From assembly GCA_032718865.1 (NCBI GenBank), contig JALUTQ010000041.1, forward strand, positions 620,001 to 684,000: DNA of 64,000 nt, read 5' to 3'. Of the stretch, positions 22,694 to 35,177 are shown in pieces. Numbering within the stretch: position 1 is the stretch's first letter; every line of letters starts with the position of its first letter. The notes beneath the pieces are model-generated. The model ran no database searches. It worked only from the letters and a program-made list of their open reading frames with translations, and was not told the origin of the DNA. Source of the stretch: Tilletia caries. Taxonomy: Eukaryota; Basidiomycota; Exobasidiomycetes; Tilletiales; Tilletiaceae. Both the position numbers and the translations under genes were made by a program.

Positions 22694-24431
22694 ATGGACC
22701 TCTACGCTCGATTTGACCTTCCTCCGCCTCCGCCCCCGACTGTCTTCTCTCGGGACCACACCGACGGCCGAGCTCGAATGCCCAACTTCGCCAGTGTCGA
22801 CGAGGTCTCGAAATTTGTCGACGCGTCTAGGCTCTGGCGCCATTCAAGGGGTGCCAATGACTTCCTCAAATTTGGGACAGCATACCTCCTGGTGATATCC
22901 TTGCTCGTGGCTGCCGGCATCCTGCACAAGATCTACAAGCGGTCCTTCTGGGTCTTTCGTATTGTCCCACGCGGCCACAGCAATATTCTCATCCCCAACG
23001 TGCACAACTCGTGGGCCCTATTCATCACCCCTTACCTGTGGATCCTGGCGGCTTCCTCCATCGCGCACATCATCGGCGATGCTCGGAACGAGCCGGTGGT
23101 CAACATCAGCCTTTGGATCAGCATCATGTGGTCGCCAACACTGTTTGCTGTCTGGTATCAGGCATGGGGTCTCATAGCAGCCCGACTTGGCGACGGATCG
23201 GCTTCTTTCGAAGAGTTACCTGGCCACTCGCTGACGAAGTCGATGCCTTCTTGGCTCATCAATGCTGTTTTTCTGCTCCTACCGGTAGTCCCTTCTGTTG
23301 CTGCTTCGCTAGTAGGCGCAATTGGAAACGCGCATCTCGAACACGCAAGATACGGATGGTACGACTGGCACACCAAGTACGATGGGACGCCGGAATTGAC
23401 GAGGGACATGGTTTTGGATGCTCAGAACGTAAGTGAACGAATATTTCCTCCCCATCACTATGACAACTTCGTTGATGGCCGGGATTGATTCATTTGCAGA
23501 TTTTTCACGAGAGTATCCGGGGCGCATACCACGTGTGCATTTCCCAGGCGATCTGGGGCATGATGTGCTTCCTCTTCGGGACAGCGCACTCCTTCGCCAC
23601 GTCTTCGCTCATCTTCAGCATCGGAGACCATCTACAAGCCAAACGCCGCGCCGTACTCGCACAGAAACCCAGAATCATACCGCAGGCGCTCCCCACTCAC
23701 GCTCCCGTTATCGACAGATCGTTGCCACAAATCAGTCAAAGCGATTTCTCCTTCAAATGGCGGACAGCGGATGAAGCAATCTCGAAACCTCTTCCCAGCA
23801 TCACTTGTGACAGCATGAGCACCGACAATCAACACAGTCGCATTGAAACCCGGATGTATACATTTGGGCAGCGAATGCACGATCAGCACATCTCCTTCTT
23901 CCCTGCGATCAAATCATCGAGCACGATCGTTCGTATCGAGGCTTCTAAGGCAGAGAGAGTTCTGAACTTCTTCATCAGTGAGTATTATACAACAAAGGAG
24001 CCAATATTCCGACAGCAGCTGACCTTCCTTTCTTCGCTGTAATCCTTCCTAGTACAAAGCGGTGAGTGTACATGGGTAGGAGTTGGTCGTTGATCCTCCA
24101 AGTCGATCTGGCTTCTGACTTGTTATGCTCTGCGACGTTACCAGTAAGCATAATGCTTGGCACTGTAGCCTTGATTTCCGACTCTCTCTACATGGCCCTC
24201 CATTCTTATGCGGCTGCCGAAGCGAACAACTACGAGTCGGCCTTCATTACTGGCTATATCGCAGTCGTAATCATCACTCTGCTCGCTGGAACAGGCTCCT
24301 TCATCTCGAGCACGCACACCACCTTCGAGGCCTCTTTCACCGCGCTTCTCTACGCTCGACGTTTCGACCCAGGCAGCTCCGACATAAGCAGCTCCGGAGG
24401 AGAGAGGACCGATTTCTTGAACATGGAGTAA
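22694..24431 (+). CDS. Seven-span receptor-like membrane protein, copy 2 (502 aa)
   Basis: Four exons join in frame: 22694-23428, 23500-23977, 24053-24061 (a 9-nt micro-exon, TACAAAGCG) and 24145-24431. The micro-exon matches copy 1 in length, position and phase. The N-terminus MDLYARFDLPPPPPPTVFSR is almost identical to copy 1. Span 1 is near residues 57-80, followed by the IPNVHNSWAL loop motif, spans 2-4, span 5 at the start of exon 2, a loop of roughly 110-120 residues, then spans 6 and 7. The C-tail after span 7 is short, unlike the other copies. Family unknown. A membrane receptor or transporter-like role is inferred from topology only. Confidence 0.78.
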
Positions 24432-26573
24432 GACATCGGCGCCGGAGATGCCATCTGTGCAGAACTCCCCAGCCTGTTCCTGTTTCCTTTGGTACAATAT
24501 CAGACTGTATATAGGCTACCCTTTCCAGCATAGAATAACCACGTCCATACTCTCAAACTTGAATGCTTGAACCTTCAGCTCATGAGTACTGGTCTCCGCT
24601 CTCTCCTTGCAAGTGCAAATAGCTCGATCAGCTTTGAAGACGTATACTGCGATATAATATACACAGCTGTGCTTCAGCATTGATCACCTCTGCATCCACA
24701 TATTTCAAGACCTGGCCCACTTTCAGCTGTTCGCGTCTCGCAAGCCTGCGAGGGGCCAAAGAAAGATAGGATCAGTTCCGGGCGGGTGAAAGGGGAAAGG
24801 CATCAGGGTACTCACTTCCGTAGCACACTACTTGGTGTCGATGCCTGCATATTGGGGATGACTGATGATTTGGACGTTCTTCAAGTATTCATCCTCGTTC
24901 GAGAATCGAGACAGTAGTACCGTATCTCAACCTTGCGGACTTGGTACGCGATGCAAAAAATGTTGCACTTGCGAAAACGTTCGCCGGGCTCATAAAAGAA
25001 AATCAGCTCGATATCAACACCCTTACATGCATTACAGTGTCGTTCACGACAATGGGCCCCTCATGAGAGAGCATAGATGCCCTTGGTGCGCTCTCGGCAG
25101 CTATTTGCGAATGCACACTCTCAGAATACATGCTCGAAGAACATAGGAACCACCATGAGTAGTCCAGGCGTTGCCTTGACCTCTACGGCAGCGGCCATTC
25201 CTTTGATCTTCGTACATCGGCTCGTAAGTGCATCACTCCCACTCTAGGTCAATCAATATGAAAACGAGAAGCTGTCCTCGGCTGCTCGAAGAATAATGCG
25301 ACAGCAAGACGCTGGACGGAGCTTTTGGAAATCTGCTTGTTCTCTATCAGACGGAGTTCCAGCCGAAATGGATCATCGAGTCATAGTTCATACTCACTGC
25401 TGTAGGTAGAATTGTCGAGCTCTTCCGGCGACGAGAACGCCTACAAGTAGATTTGCGCTTTACGCTCGTCGATCAATCCCTTCAACACCATCGAAGGCCC
25501 TTTTTTCGATTCCGAACACTCCCTGGATGATCTCAAGCCTATCGTCACGACGTCCTTCTTACCACGCTGTAGTTCAGAAGGTTGTTGAACCTCCCTCCAC
25601 TCACATTCTTAGCCATCCTGCACGTACATCTCTTACTCCACCCATCGTTGCCGTCCGATGTCAGAAAGGCTGTCGAGCGCTGGATGCAACGTTTTTGTTT
25701 GTTCACTGAGATTACACATATTGCACATGTAAACTTGATTCATTCGTTTACATTACGACAGAACTAAGCTGACGTTAACACTGAATGAACGTTAAGCGCT
25801 GAGCACCAAAAGACCGAGTCGAGTCGCTCGAGCATCTGCAACTGGAATGGGGAAATCCACACCCTTGACACACTGGAAGAGCCTCCAAACTCGAGTCATA
25901 CTTTCGGTGGCGCTTTCCAAGTAGGCACAGTACCGACTGTTTCCACTTCGCAGTTGGACACCGACACAAGAAACGAATCACCGAGAAGGTACCTTGCATC
26001 GTGCCTCGCCGAACTGTACACTCTGACGTTCAGCGCCTCAACTCTAGGCGAGTCACTTCATGTTCTCCGCCGAATGAGTCACGAAAGCCCCAAAGGAAGC
26101 TGGACCCTTTGTTGTGTTTAGTGCTTCGAAAGAAGTCATACTTCTATACGAGATGCTTATTTGTCATGGGAAGGTTTAGACACATTAGGATCCACATGAC
26201 TAGTGTCTTATCCAGCACTCATGCCTCATGCCTCATGCATGCCTCATGCATGCCTCATGCCTCATGCAGCATCGTTCATGACTCACCGCTCACCCCTCGA
26301 AGACGTTCGAATGGGAGGCGAAGATGGTACACTCCGGCCTCCGGCCTCAGCGTCCAGAGAACAAAGGAAGAGCATGGAAAAGTCCTTTGTGCCGCCACCT
26401 GTGGCCTGACCAGGTCTCAGGGCTCTCCCTTTGTCCTCTCCATCACTTGCCCAGATCGTGTGTTTAAGAAGCTCCAGATTCCGTGGCCTCTGCTTACCGA
26501 TCTCGTCTCCAGCAACTTTGATTCATCGAATCTGCGATCCTACACTTTCCTCATCCCACCCATATCACACATT
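24432..26573. other. Intergenic, 2.1 kb, no confident gene
   Basis: Contains the simple tandem tract at 26216-26270. A short cysteine-containing frame on the minus strand (25775-25999) lacks a signal peptide and a family match. Confidence 0.4.
26216..26270. repeat. Tandem ATGCCTC(ATGC) repeat
   Basis: Six or more units of ATGCCTCATGC in direct order, some truncated. Confidence 0.85.
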
Positions 26574-28135
26574 ATGCTTCACCAACTCACCGAAAACAAC
26601 TTCAACAGCCGGCCTCGTGCAGACACGACTGCGTCGGTGAGATTAGTACTTCTTCATTGCGTCTTATCGAGGCTTTGGTCACTTAAATTCACGCCTCCTG
26701 ACTTTAACAGGCTCGCAACCAGCTCAAGGTCGTCGACTACTCATTGAGCTGGAAGCTTCGAAGCCTGCGTCTTTCTCTTGTCTACCAAGGCATGGTCATC
26801 CATCTGCGCGTGCCTCGCAAAGGTGTTTCGGATGGCGCACCAGTTCCGTTCGAGACGACGCTCTTTGACACCGTCGAACAGACGTGGGGCGAAGGGACCC
26901 GAGACGCAAATACATATTGGCTGCGTCGCACATTCCACCACAACGAACAGCCCGCTCGAGTCGACGAGCTCGAAGAGGAGCTCGTCCGCAAGATAGCCGA
27001 GCTCTTGCCTCCAGCCCTTGAAAGCCACATCCGCCCGGGAGCCCAGCTGTTCGCCAAGCTCGAGACGGACTCCGACGAAGGAAAGATGCACGTTAGCCTG
27101 GTCAACGATCTATTTGTCGACAAATTGGCCGCCCATCTACCCGTACTCTCCCCTGAAGAGTGCAAAGGCGTGCCCAGGATCAATCTCACTGCGATCGACA
27201 GCTATGTGACCTGCTGGGACGACCACGTCTGGCTGGTCAACATCATCCTTCCGCCTTCAACGACCCCGATCCGGGCCGTACTCAAGATGGCTCGGATACC
27301 AGCCAACGGAGAGCTGACCGAACTCGATGTCGAAAGGCTTCAGACTACCTCTCGGGAGCCTCACGTCCTCTTCTCGCTCCCGCCTCATCCGAACGTCATG
27401 CCGGCTCCGCTTGCTTTGATGACGCTGAAGTCTCAGGACACGAAGTCGGAAACATCGAGCCCTTGCGAGAAGCTGGTCGGAATGGTCCTGCCCTACTTCT
27501 CCGGCGATCCTCTCCATCGGCTTGGAGAGAGAAGCGACGAAAACCTCAAGCGCAGGCTCCGTTACTGCTACGAATTCGCGTCGGCGGTCGAGCACGTGAA
27601 CCATCAAGGTATCTTCCACGGTGACATCGGCTTGGACAAAGTGGTTCTCTCGGCGCCGCCGCCGAACGACCGCGCCGTGCTCATCGGCTTCAACCTGGGT
27701 TCTGTTAGGATCATAACCTGGGGGGACGTGATCTTGGAGCGGAGCGCCCCCGAGATAACTGGACACTGGGACGTCTCTATGCACGATGGAAAGCTTGTGT
27801 ATAACCACTGCAAAGAGCCCAAGAGACGATCCCTCTCGATCCGGACGGAGTGGGCCAACATGCCGAAGGCCCTTGAACGTTTCGAGGTCTTCAACGTAGG
27901 ACACACTCTGTCCGAAATGGTGCAGTGCCCAGTCTACTTCCCTTGGCTGGAAGCCTTCCTGCTGGAACACATTCACAGCACAGGCCCGGATGCGCATCGA
28001 CCCGGCGACCACAAGGATTGGGAGTCGCGTATTCCAAAGGTGTTCGCCGAGTTGGTTCAACGTTGCTGCTCCTACGACCCCCGAGAGCGACCGCTGCTCG
28101 GCGAAATCGTTGCCGAGCTCAAGAGCTGGGCTTAA
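26574..28135 (+). CDS. Protein kinase-like protein with degenerate active site (495 aa)
   Basis: Two exons, 26574-26636 and 26711-28135, join in phase 0. The C-terminal half has a kinase-like layout: AVLKMARI as a candidate beta-3 strand lysine, a catalytic-loop equivalent HGDIGLDKVVL, a DFG-equivalent reading GFN (LIGFNLGS), APEIT as the APE motif, and a final DPRERP typical of kinase subdomain XI. The catalytic-loop Asp is kept, but the following Lys and Asn positions are G and K, and the metal-binding Asp of DFG is missing. This predicts a pseudokinase, or at best an atypical kinase. The N-terminal 250 residues are not recognised. No membrane span. Confidence 0.75.
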
Positions 28136-28978
28136 GCGGTATCTTCAGCCTCCTTCTACTACTCTCGGCCTCCAACATTCTCCACGAAGTTCCTCACGAC
28201 ACATCTCTCCTCTCTGATTAAATTCTCCAGTTCCAGTTACGAGCTTTGCTCATTCATGCCACCATCACAATTCACAATCCCGCTTGCTTCGACCAAACAT
28301 CACAGTAAAACGTCGCAGCTGCTTATCGCGGCTGTCCCGACTCTTCTTTGATCTCGCGAAATCGTCCGTAAACCGTTTAAAGCCTTTTTCCACCCCATCC
28401 AATTGTCAGGATCTTCTTTCTCCCGCCTCCGGTGGCCTCTGAAATCTCACTTTGCGTTCCAGCATGAACATTCTTGCGGTGAATCTCTTCTCTGGACGTT
28501 ATTCCCGGAATCAACGTTCCCTATTTAGTGTAGCTTACGACAGAAGGCGATCAGCTATGATGGGTATCCTCGAATCAGAGGTTCGGGATGACAAGTGAAT
28601 AGTGAACAAGCGTCAGAGCAAATGATATGTACGAGGTGGGGCAATAGTATATGCTGGATTGAGATCAAGAAAGCACGGTTCTCCCGCGTCCGTACAAGCC
28701 CCGAGGAACGCCCCGAGGGTACATATGTACACGCCCCGACTTCAGCTTCAGTCCGAAGCCGACCTTCACTGTCACAGCCGCAACACAACACACGAAGAAC
28801 CACAAGTCTTCTGGCCTCAACCGCAGCCAACTGGACTGTGAAGGGTGATATAAAGTTGCGTCACTTTTACTGATCGTATCTTCCCAGCCCTTTACCACCC
28901 ATCCTTCACACACTATTCCTCAGCCTGTTGCGCTGCGCATCCTACTCACACGCCCCCTCACATCGATTTCACAAGAAA
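28136..28978. other. Intergenic, promoter of the next secreted gene
   Basis: No gene. A GATATAAAG motif at about 28847-28855 is a possible TATA box about 125 bp upstream of the next ATG. Confidence 0.4.
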
Positions 28979-29617
28979 ATGATTCAACCTCGCTGCCTCC
29001 TCCTTCTACTCCCCCTCCTCCTTCTTCTCACCGCATCTGCCAACTCTCTGCGTCTAACCAAACCGAACTGCCCTTCCTGTCCGGATCTTTCTCACTCGTA
29101 CAATGTGAGTGTATGGAATTGATTCGCGAGTGTTTGGATGCCTTCGATTGGACGGGCTCACACTTTGCTTCGTTACCTGCAGCTCAAAGCTCGCGCAGGA
29201 GGACTAGGGGGACCATTACCTCTCGCCTCTCATGCAGATATTCTGGATCACCTACAGTGTGAGTGCTGTCATGTTCAGGAAGCAGCCCTTTAGCAATAGA
29301 TGTAGCTGACAGCACAAATGTTCCGTCTCTGGAATCTGCGGAGTACAGGGGTCCACGGCTACAATTGGGCACGTGTTGTGGCCGAGGCGCAGCGCGCAGG
29401 ACTTGACCGATATTCAGAGCTGTCGGATTCCGAGAGGGTCTACGTAGATCAGCTGGTGGCCGCAGCAGACAATCTCAAATCGGCTATCATTAACGTCGGG
29501 ACGATGATCGACCAGAGAACCGCGCAGGAACGATTGGCCCGCCAAGCAGCATTGGCCCGGCAAGCAGAATTGGACCGGCAAGCAGAATTGGCCCGGCAAC
29601 AAAATGGACATCACTAA
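28979..29617 (+). CDS. Small secreted protein with CPSCP motif (168 aa)
   Basis: Three exons, 28979-29104, 29183-29258 and 29313-29617, join in frame. The signal peptide MIQPRCLLLLLPLLLLLTASA is followed by a CPSCPDL block matching the gene at 1845-2396, and intron phases are identical. The third exon is helical and ends in a run of five-residue repeats of RQAxL type (QAALARQAELDRQAELARQ), which could form an amphipathic helix. Only the CPSC cysteines are obvious, so it is a different family from the multi-cysteine proteins. Probably secreted; role unknown. Confidence 0.72.
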
Positions 29618-31832
29618 ACGACGTCTTCGCTATGAGCATGACTACGTCTCATACGCCTGCAGCAATAGATTCCGTTCAGGCCCTTCAGAACTAGACATTC
29701 ATGCAAGCTTCAACCTTCGTTACTCAGCCGCGGTCGCCGCCATTTCTACCAGGAAAAGACGCTTCTCGTACAGAAGAGATATAGATATAGAGCCCATAGA
29801 GGGAGATACATACATATGTGTAGGGGAAAACATGCAGAGAGAACTGTGAAACTGGGAAGCAAAGGAGCAGACAAAGGAGCAGTCGAGCGTCGAGCAATTG
29901 GTACAAAGTCATACAAGCCCATGGGCCGGGTCTTTACTCTTTCCCACACCCGCTTCCTCGTCACAAGGCGGTGACGTATTGAGATGATGATGATTGAATT
30001 TAAAGTGCGAGGGGACGATGAATGGCGAGCGTATGGTTTCTTGCCCGACTAATGACAGTTTGCATAGTAGCTGGAAAGTGCATTCCTAAACCAAGCACCG
30101 CAGTCGAGGCTCTCCGTGCAGTTATCGGAGCACCGCAATACTGCGTCCTGGCCCTGTTTAACGGCTCTTGTTCTATCCCTCCCTTGCAGGCCTGACCCCC
30201 GAGTTTCTGGGTGAAAAACTTGACGCTCACATCCTGTACTTCAGCCGAAGATTTATACGCGGCGTGTATCTCGACGTTCCTCCTCGATGAATCCTGGCTA
30301 TGAAGCCATTGATGTCTCGCTTCGGAGTCCGGAGACTTGTCCGCTGGACGACTGCACGTAGCAAAAGGATACCGAGTTCCCCTCGTGGACACGCGGAAGC
30401 GCGCACACGACGAGCAGTATCCTGAAAGAATATTCAATGTTTGTGGATCCAAGTGGAGAGTAGTATTCGGTCAGAGCTGGGATTGATCACGCTGGATGAC
30501 GGATAGATCCTCGAGAACACTCACTCATCGGACAAGGGCGAACGTGCGCGAAGCAGGGCGGCCCTGGAGTCCTGTGCGATGACGAAGTTGAAAGAGAGCA
30601 ACGTTAGTTTGGTCATCACTCCTGCTGCACCTCCATTGAGCTCACCTGTGAGGGTGACCGAAGAAGGTTGGAGTGCCTCTCCCTATGGCGGCGTGTGTGT
30701 GAAGAGCCCAAGTTGAGGATCGGTATTCACTGAAGGAGAAGGTGCGACAGGGGAGCAAGGGGTATGAGCGCGTCAGCAACGGCAGGCAGGAAGAAAGGAA
30801 GGCAGGCAGGCAGGCAGGCAGGAAGGTCATGGACAACTTACTGTCTGTCACAAGTGTGCGCACGTAGGTTGATGAGGCGGGAGGGGGAAAAAGTGCTCCG
30901 GAGCAAACTTTATGTGGAGAACGAAGAGGACGGAAATGGTCAATCGGTCAAGAGACGACAGCGTGAAGGAAAGGGCGTAAAGAGAGCAGGGAGAGGGAGA
31001 CTGGAGAATGGGGAGAGAGTAAAGATATGGTCAGCGGTGATGGGGGATGCGTTTGTAAGGAGGGAGGGCGAGAGGGGCTTCACTGTTCAGCATCGTTTGA
31101 ATCCTGGCAGACCCAGTTCCCAAAGGGGCAGATGTTCAAAACGTTGCCGGTTTTCGCCCACGCAGCGATCTTCTCAGAGCCGGGGAATCCCGTCTTTCCA
31201 ACAACTCGGCCTCCGTAAGTCGAGTTGCCTTCGTGACCATCGACGTCGCCGGCAAGGTTGGGAACATGATAAAGTCGGAGACGAGGAAGATGGCCTTAAT
31301 GGCGTCGTGGACCGGACCGCTGTTGTTGACGCCGGCGATAGCCTGCCAGGTCACCATGGCACCCTGGTCGTGTCCAAGAAGGGCCTATTTTTGCTTCGGG
31401 CACGACGCAATGCCTTGCTTGACGTAGTTGCGCACCCAGGCCGCACCTACGGGTGGGCCGGTGGCGAGATACAGCATCCCGAGGCGGGGTACACAGTCTG
31501 TGTGCTGATTCCGCCAAAGGTTGCCGAGCGTGTTCTGGTGATGTCTTTTAAAGTCGATAAGGACCGGTCACCACACGGTCACATCTCCCAATCTGTTCCC
31601 ATATGCATCGGTCGCAAACTCATTCACGAACTTTCCTCGTTTCGTTGCGGTGAGGATCAGAAACTTGAAGCAGCGAAGACTGCATTGAATGATTGAGATG
31701 AAAGGCGAGGATGATGGCTGGCTTGAAGGATCTAGGGATAGAGAATGGCAGAAGCAAGAGGGGTAGATAAGTGGGTGGCATAGTGGACGGCACCGAGCAT
31801 TACCCTTTCAAAGAGATAGGGGACACTGGGTA
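29618..31832. other. Intergenic, 2.2 kb, possible gene remnants
   Basis: Contains a GGCA-type microsatellite at about 30782-30825. On the minus strand about 30046-30260, after a TACAG acceptor, a frame ends in C-x3-C-x5-C...CH-stop and could be the last exon of another cysteine-rich gene, but no signal-peptide exon could be joined. Nothing else supported. Confidence 0.3.
30782..30825. repeat. (GGCA)n-rich microsatellite
   Basis: Consecutive GGCA/GGAA units on the plus strand. Confidence 0.8.
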
Positions 31833-34530
31833 TCAGGGGTCCTGGCAAACAAAAGACTGGAACGCGGCCGGCCCATCCGTTGGGCCATGTCCGTCGTAGT
31901 GCGCAACCTGCGGCCAAGGGCAGAGCTTTCGAGTGTGTCGCAGCCCAATTTCGCGCGACCAGAACGTCGTGGGAAGTGCAGCTGAGTCTGACGCTCCCGA
32001 GCTCGTGGTAGTATCGAGGGCGGGGTTGACCGGGATGAACCGTCTTCGGGAGTTGTACGAAGCTCCCACTTGGTATGCGGGCGCGTATTGCGACCCACGC
32101 TCCGTCCAGGCGACCAGGGAGAGAATGATGTCGTGCTCCTGCGAAAAATGAGGATGAAGCAGGTCAATCATGGAAAGTCGACAATTTGAGCGAGGAGCAT
32201 TAGAAAATACTACGCACTGTGTCCCATCGGAGAGGAGTGTTTCCGGCGTCGTTCTGCGTCGGTGCACCGAAAAGGAACGCACCCGGCCCGTTACGACAAT
32301 GGCCCATCCCTGGGATAGGGAAAAGGCCGGTATGAATCGGAAAGGGGGGCAGAAGTCTTGCCCTGGACAGCAGACGAAACCTCGTCGTGGTAGCGGATCG
32401 AGGCAGCTGGACTGATGGTGGGATCACCGAGGCCATGGTAGTGGATCAGCTTGCGCTTGCCACCATTGAGGAAGGCGGAAATGTCCTGGGCACGTTGACG
32501 AACATCGATCAGGGCACGGAAGCTTGGACAGGTGCTCATCGAATCCGGTCGCTACGTGTTACTCACCGGTTTGTCAACGTTCGACCCCCCCAGATTGAGG
32601 TCCTCGCCCTTCTGGAAGATCTCGAGCGTCTCCTTGTATCCATCGAAGCCGGGAGCGGTCTGGTTCTGCAGGACTGCATTGGTAATCCAGCCAATCGCCT
32701 TGGCTGCCGCACCAGTGAGTGAAGCTGCCTGAATGTCCAGACCAGGGAGGTAGCGGTCGTAGACGAAGGTGTTGTTGTAGACAGTGGGCTGGAAGAGCTC
32801 CTTGAGATTTGCCAGCCTGAAGGATACGGAGACGCAGCGGTGCGATGAGCTACCGTCCTCTGCATAGATCGTTGAGCGTGCATAAGAAACTCACTGTGTT
32901 GAATTGAAGCATGCTGTGGCATCTTTACCCCACTTCGATGTGCTCCCACACAGAAGAGGATCGAAGTCTGGCTTGCAGGTGTACGCTTCGTTGATGACAC
33001 CATCCTTGAGTCCGTCCAGGGCATCGCACTGCTCCAAAACGAGGTCACGGACCGAGGTGATGAGGAGTTTGATGTCGAAAAACCCAGCGCCGGCAATCTT
33101 CTTACGATGAATCTGTGAAAGGGACATAGAGTAGTATCAAACATCCGTCGTCATGGTGTTCAGAATGAGAAAAGCCGGGAAACATACCCCTCGAGTGTGG
33201 ATCTGACCATGGTTGACCCTGTTGAAGTAGATAGCAGGGGCACCAACGAGGACACCATCGAAGTCCTCAGGATAGTTTTGAACGGAACCGAAACCTTGCA
33301 TACCACCGACGGAGCAACCAGCATAGTAGGAGCGAAGGCGATCCGGACTGAGCTTGGACGGATTGGGGTCTCCTTTGACTCGCGCGCCCGCTGTTGATCC
33401 GTAGAATAGATCAATCACCTCTAGACTGGCCTGTCGGGCAACATGCACAGCTCGACTCGACCAGTCACGAGCCGCATCGGCGCCTTGCGGCCCCAATGCC
33501 CACGCCGTGCCACCACTGGTGGAGAAGTGGCCCGCGTTCGAGCCAGCAACAGCAAAGCGGTGTCGAGACATTGCCTGCTTAAGGTCCGTCAGGGGAACGA
33601 AGCCACGCTGTCCTCCGTTTCCGATGAACAAAAGCCGGCCGTTCCAACCGTCAAAGTCCTTGGTCGTTCCGAAGACATCATCTCCGGAGATTACTTCGGC
33701 AGAGTGATGGTCCCCGTGTTTTTTGTGATGGACCTTGGCTTTTTTATGATGTTTGTGGAGTCGTCGAGATGGAGGTGTACCGGAAGTGGGGGTGGTACCA
33801 TCAAGCGCCCCGGCAGGAAGAGAAGGGTGGGGAGCTGATGCGGGGTCGGTCGTTGTTAAAGTCGACAACGGCAACTCTTTCTTCGTTGACGGAGAAGAGC
33901 CGTCAGCAGGAAGTGTACCGTTAGCCTGCATCTGAAGGAGGTAAGGCGGTCCTTTGATGATCGTTCCATCGGCACCTAGAACGATCGGGGTCGAGTCAGT
34001 TGGATAATCGGACGAATTGAGCGCAGCGAGCTGGATCGAAGGATCACTAGCGAGCGGGAGCCAGACTTCGAAGAGGACTGCGGTGAGAGCGCTAGTAGGC
34101 AGATTACCGCCAAAGCGGCAGAAGGCTGGAAGCGAGCCGAGGGGACCGTAGCTTCCGGTGCGTCCCCCAGCCTTGCCATAGCCTCCGTCGGCCTTGATGT
34201 CGATGTCAGGACCAACGCTAGCGAGCGTCTGCTGCAAGTTCTTCAGGAAGTCAGAAGGCAGCGTTTTTTCCGGGTATTGCGCCACCAGGAGCTCGAGGGA
34301 CGGGTTCGATCCCTCAGGATAGTACTCCGTGAACGTGTTGTTGATGGGCTGAGAAGATTTCGAGGCGAAGTTTGCGGCGAGCCACGCGCATCGCTTTTGA
34401 GCCTCGGGACCTGCACGTTCGATGCCGGTAGACTGGCTTGGAGTCGTTGGAACGACAGGTTGAACATGTTTCGGGCCAGAAGCCGCGGACGAGCACGTCA
34501 CTGCGGCGGCCGCGAGGAGTAGTGACAGTG
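31833..34530 (-). CDS. Tannase/feruloyl esterase family protein with large His/Lys insert; one frameshift
   Basis: Probably a secreted esterase acting on plant phenolic esters. Exons: 33188-34530, 32895-33112, 32586-32816, 32218-32522 and 31833-32138. Family features in order: FCRFGGNLPTS, WNGRLLFIGNGGQRG, the nucleophile in GCSVGG, the acid Asp in YHGLGDP, HCRNGPGAFLFG for the catalytic His with its partner Cys, and a C-terminal LCPWPQVAHYDGHG. The Cys next to the Ser and the Cys after the His are the CS-D-HC pair of this family. The first exon opens with a signal-peptide-like ALSLLLAAAAVT, but the initiating exon was not found. About 150 residues are inserted between FEVWLP and WNGR, including a His/Lys run (HKHHKKAKVHHKKHGDHH). 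Just before the HC motif (about 32310) one extra C shifts the frame. The third intron uses a weak donor (GTCGAA) chosen because it keeps frame. Confidence 0.75.
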
Positions 34531-35177
34531 CTGATAAGCAAACAGGCGCTCATATGGGGCGCGTGCCGGCAACTGAACAGCTCTCGCGCCTTGAAATGGT
34601 CTTTGAGTCTCTTCCGCCGCGGCCATTGCCTTCATTTTGCGACCTCGTTCATTTATCGTCTCGTTTGCCGTACGCCGCGAACGCCGGTCCTGTTATGTAG
34701 GATCAGATTGTGGGCTGTGACAGCAAAGGTCAGCAAAGGGAAGAGGACGGTGTCGATCACGTCGTAGTGGCCCTTCCTGCATAAGTTGACGGATGCATTG
34801 TCGCCGTCTAGGGCCAACATATCGGAGCTCGATCTAGAGGGCGACAAACTAGAAGGGGAGGAGGAAAAGAGGGAGGGGGGGGGGGATGTCAGTTCCCGAG
34901 GGCTGAGCAAAGGACGCAGCAAAGAGGGGCGCCTAAACACGGGTTGCCAAATGTCGGCTCGATAGGGCCTGCTTCATGTGAGAGGGAGATGAGCTTCTCG
35001 CTGATCGCAATTCGCAACGCCGGCATGTCGCTCCTTGTTCATATTTGTTCTGGGCTTTTCTTCCCTCAAAAATGGAAGAAGCGCCAGGCGGATGCTTTCA
35101 TTTCCGTCCGCAGTGTATTGCAACCCGAAACGAGGGGATAGGGGAGAGCCAACAGTAGAGCCGGGGGTGCAAGACCC
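34531..35177. other. Intergenic between tannase and PRP46 genes
   Basis: Should contain the missing first exon and promoter of the tannase gene. A nine-base G run lies at about 34876-34884. No separate gene supported. Confidence 0.35.

Noticed and set aside
25775..25999. Short cysteine-containing minus-strand frame
   Set aside because: No signal peptide, no splice partner, and cysteine spacing unlike either secreted family.
26216..26270. CRISPR-like or structured array
   Set aside because: Units are contigu­ous without unique spacers, and the genome is eukaryotic: a simple tandem repeat.
30000..30452. Possible cysteine-rich gene on the minus strand
   Set aside because: One block ends in a C-x3-C-x5-C pattern after a good acceptor, but no signal-peptide exon joins in frame and spacing differs from the local family.
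32563..33144. 193-residue frame overlapping the tannase exons
   Set aside because: Wrong frame for all conserved tannase motifs; kept only as a hint for the weak-donor intron.
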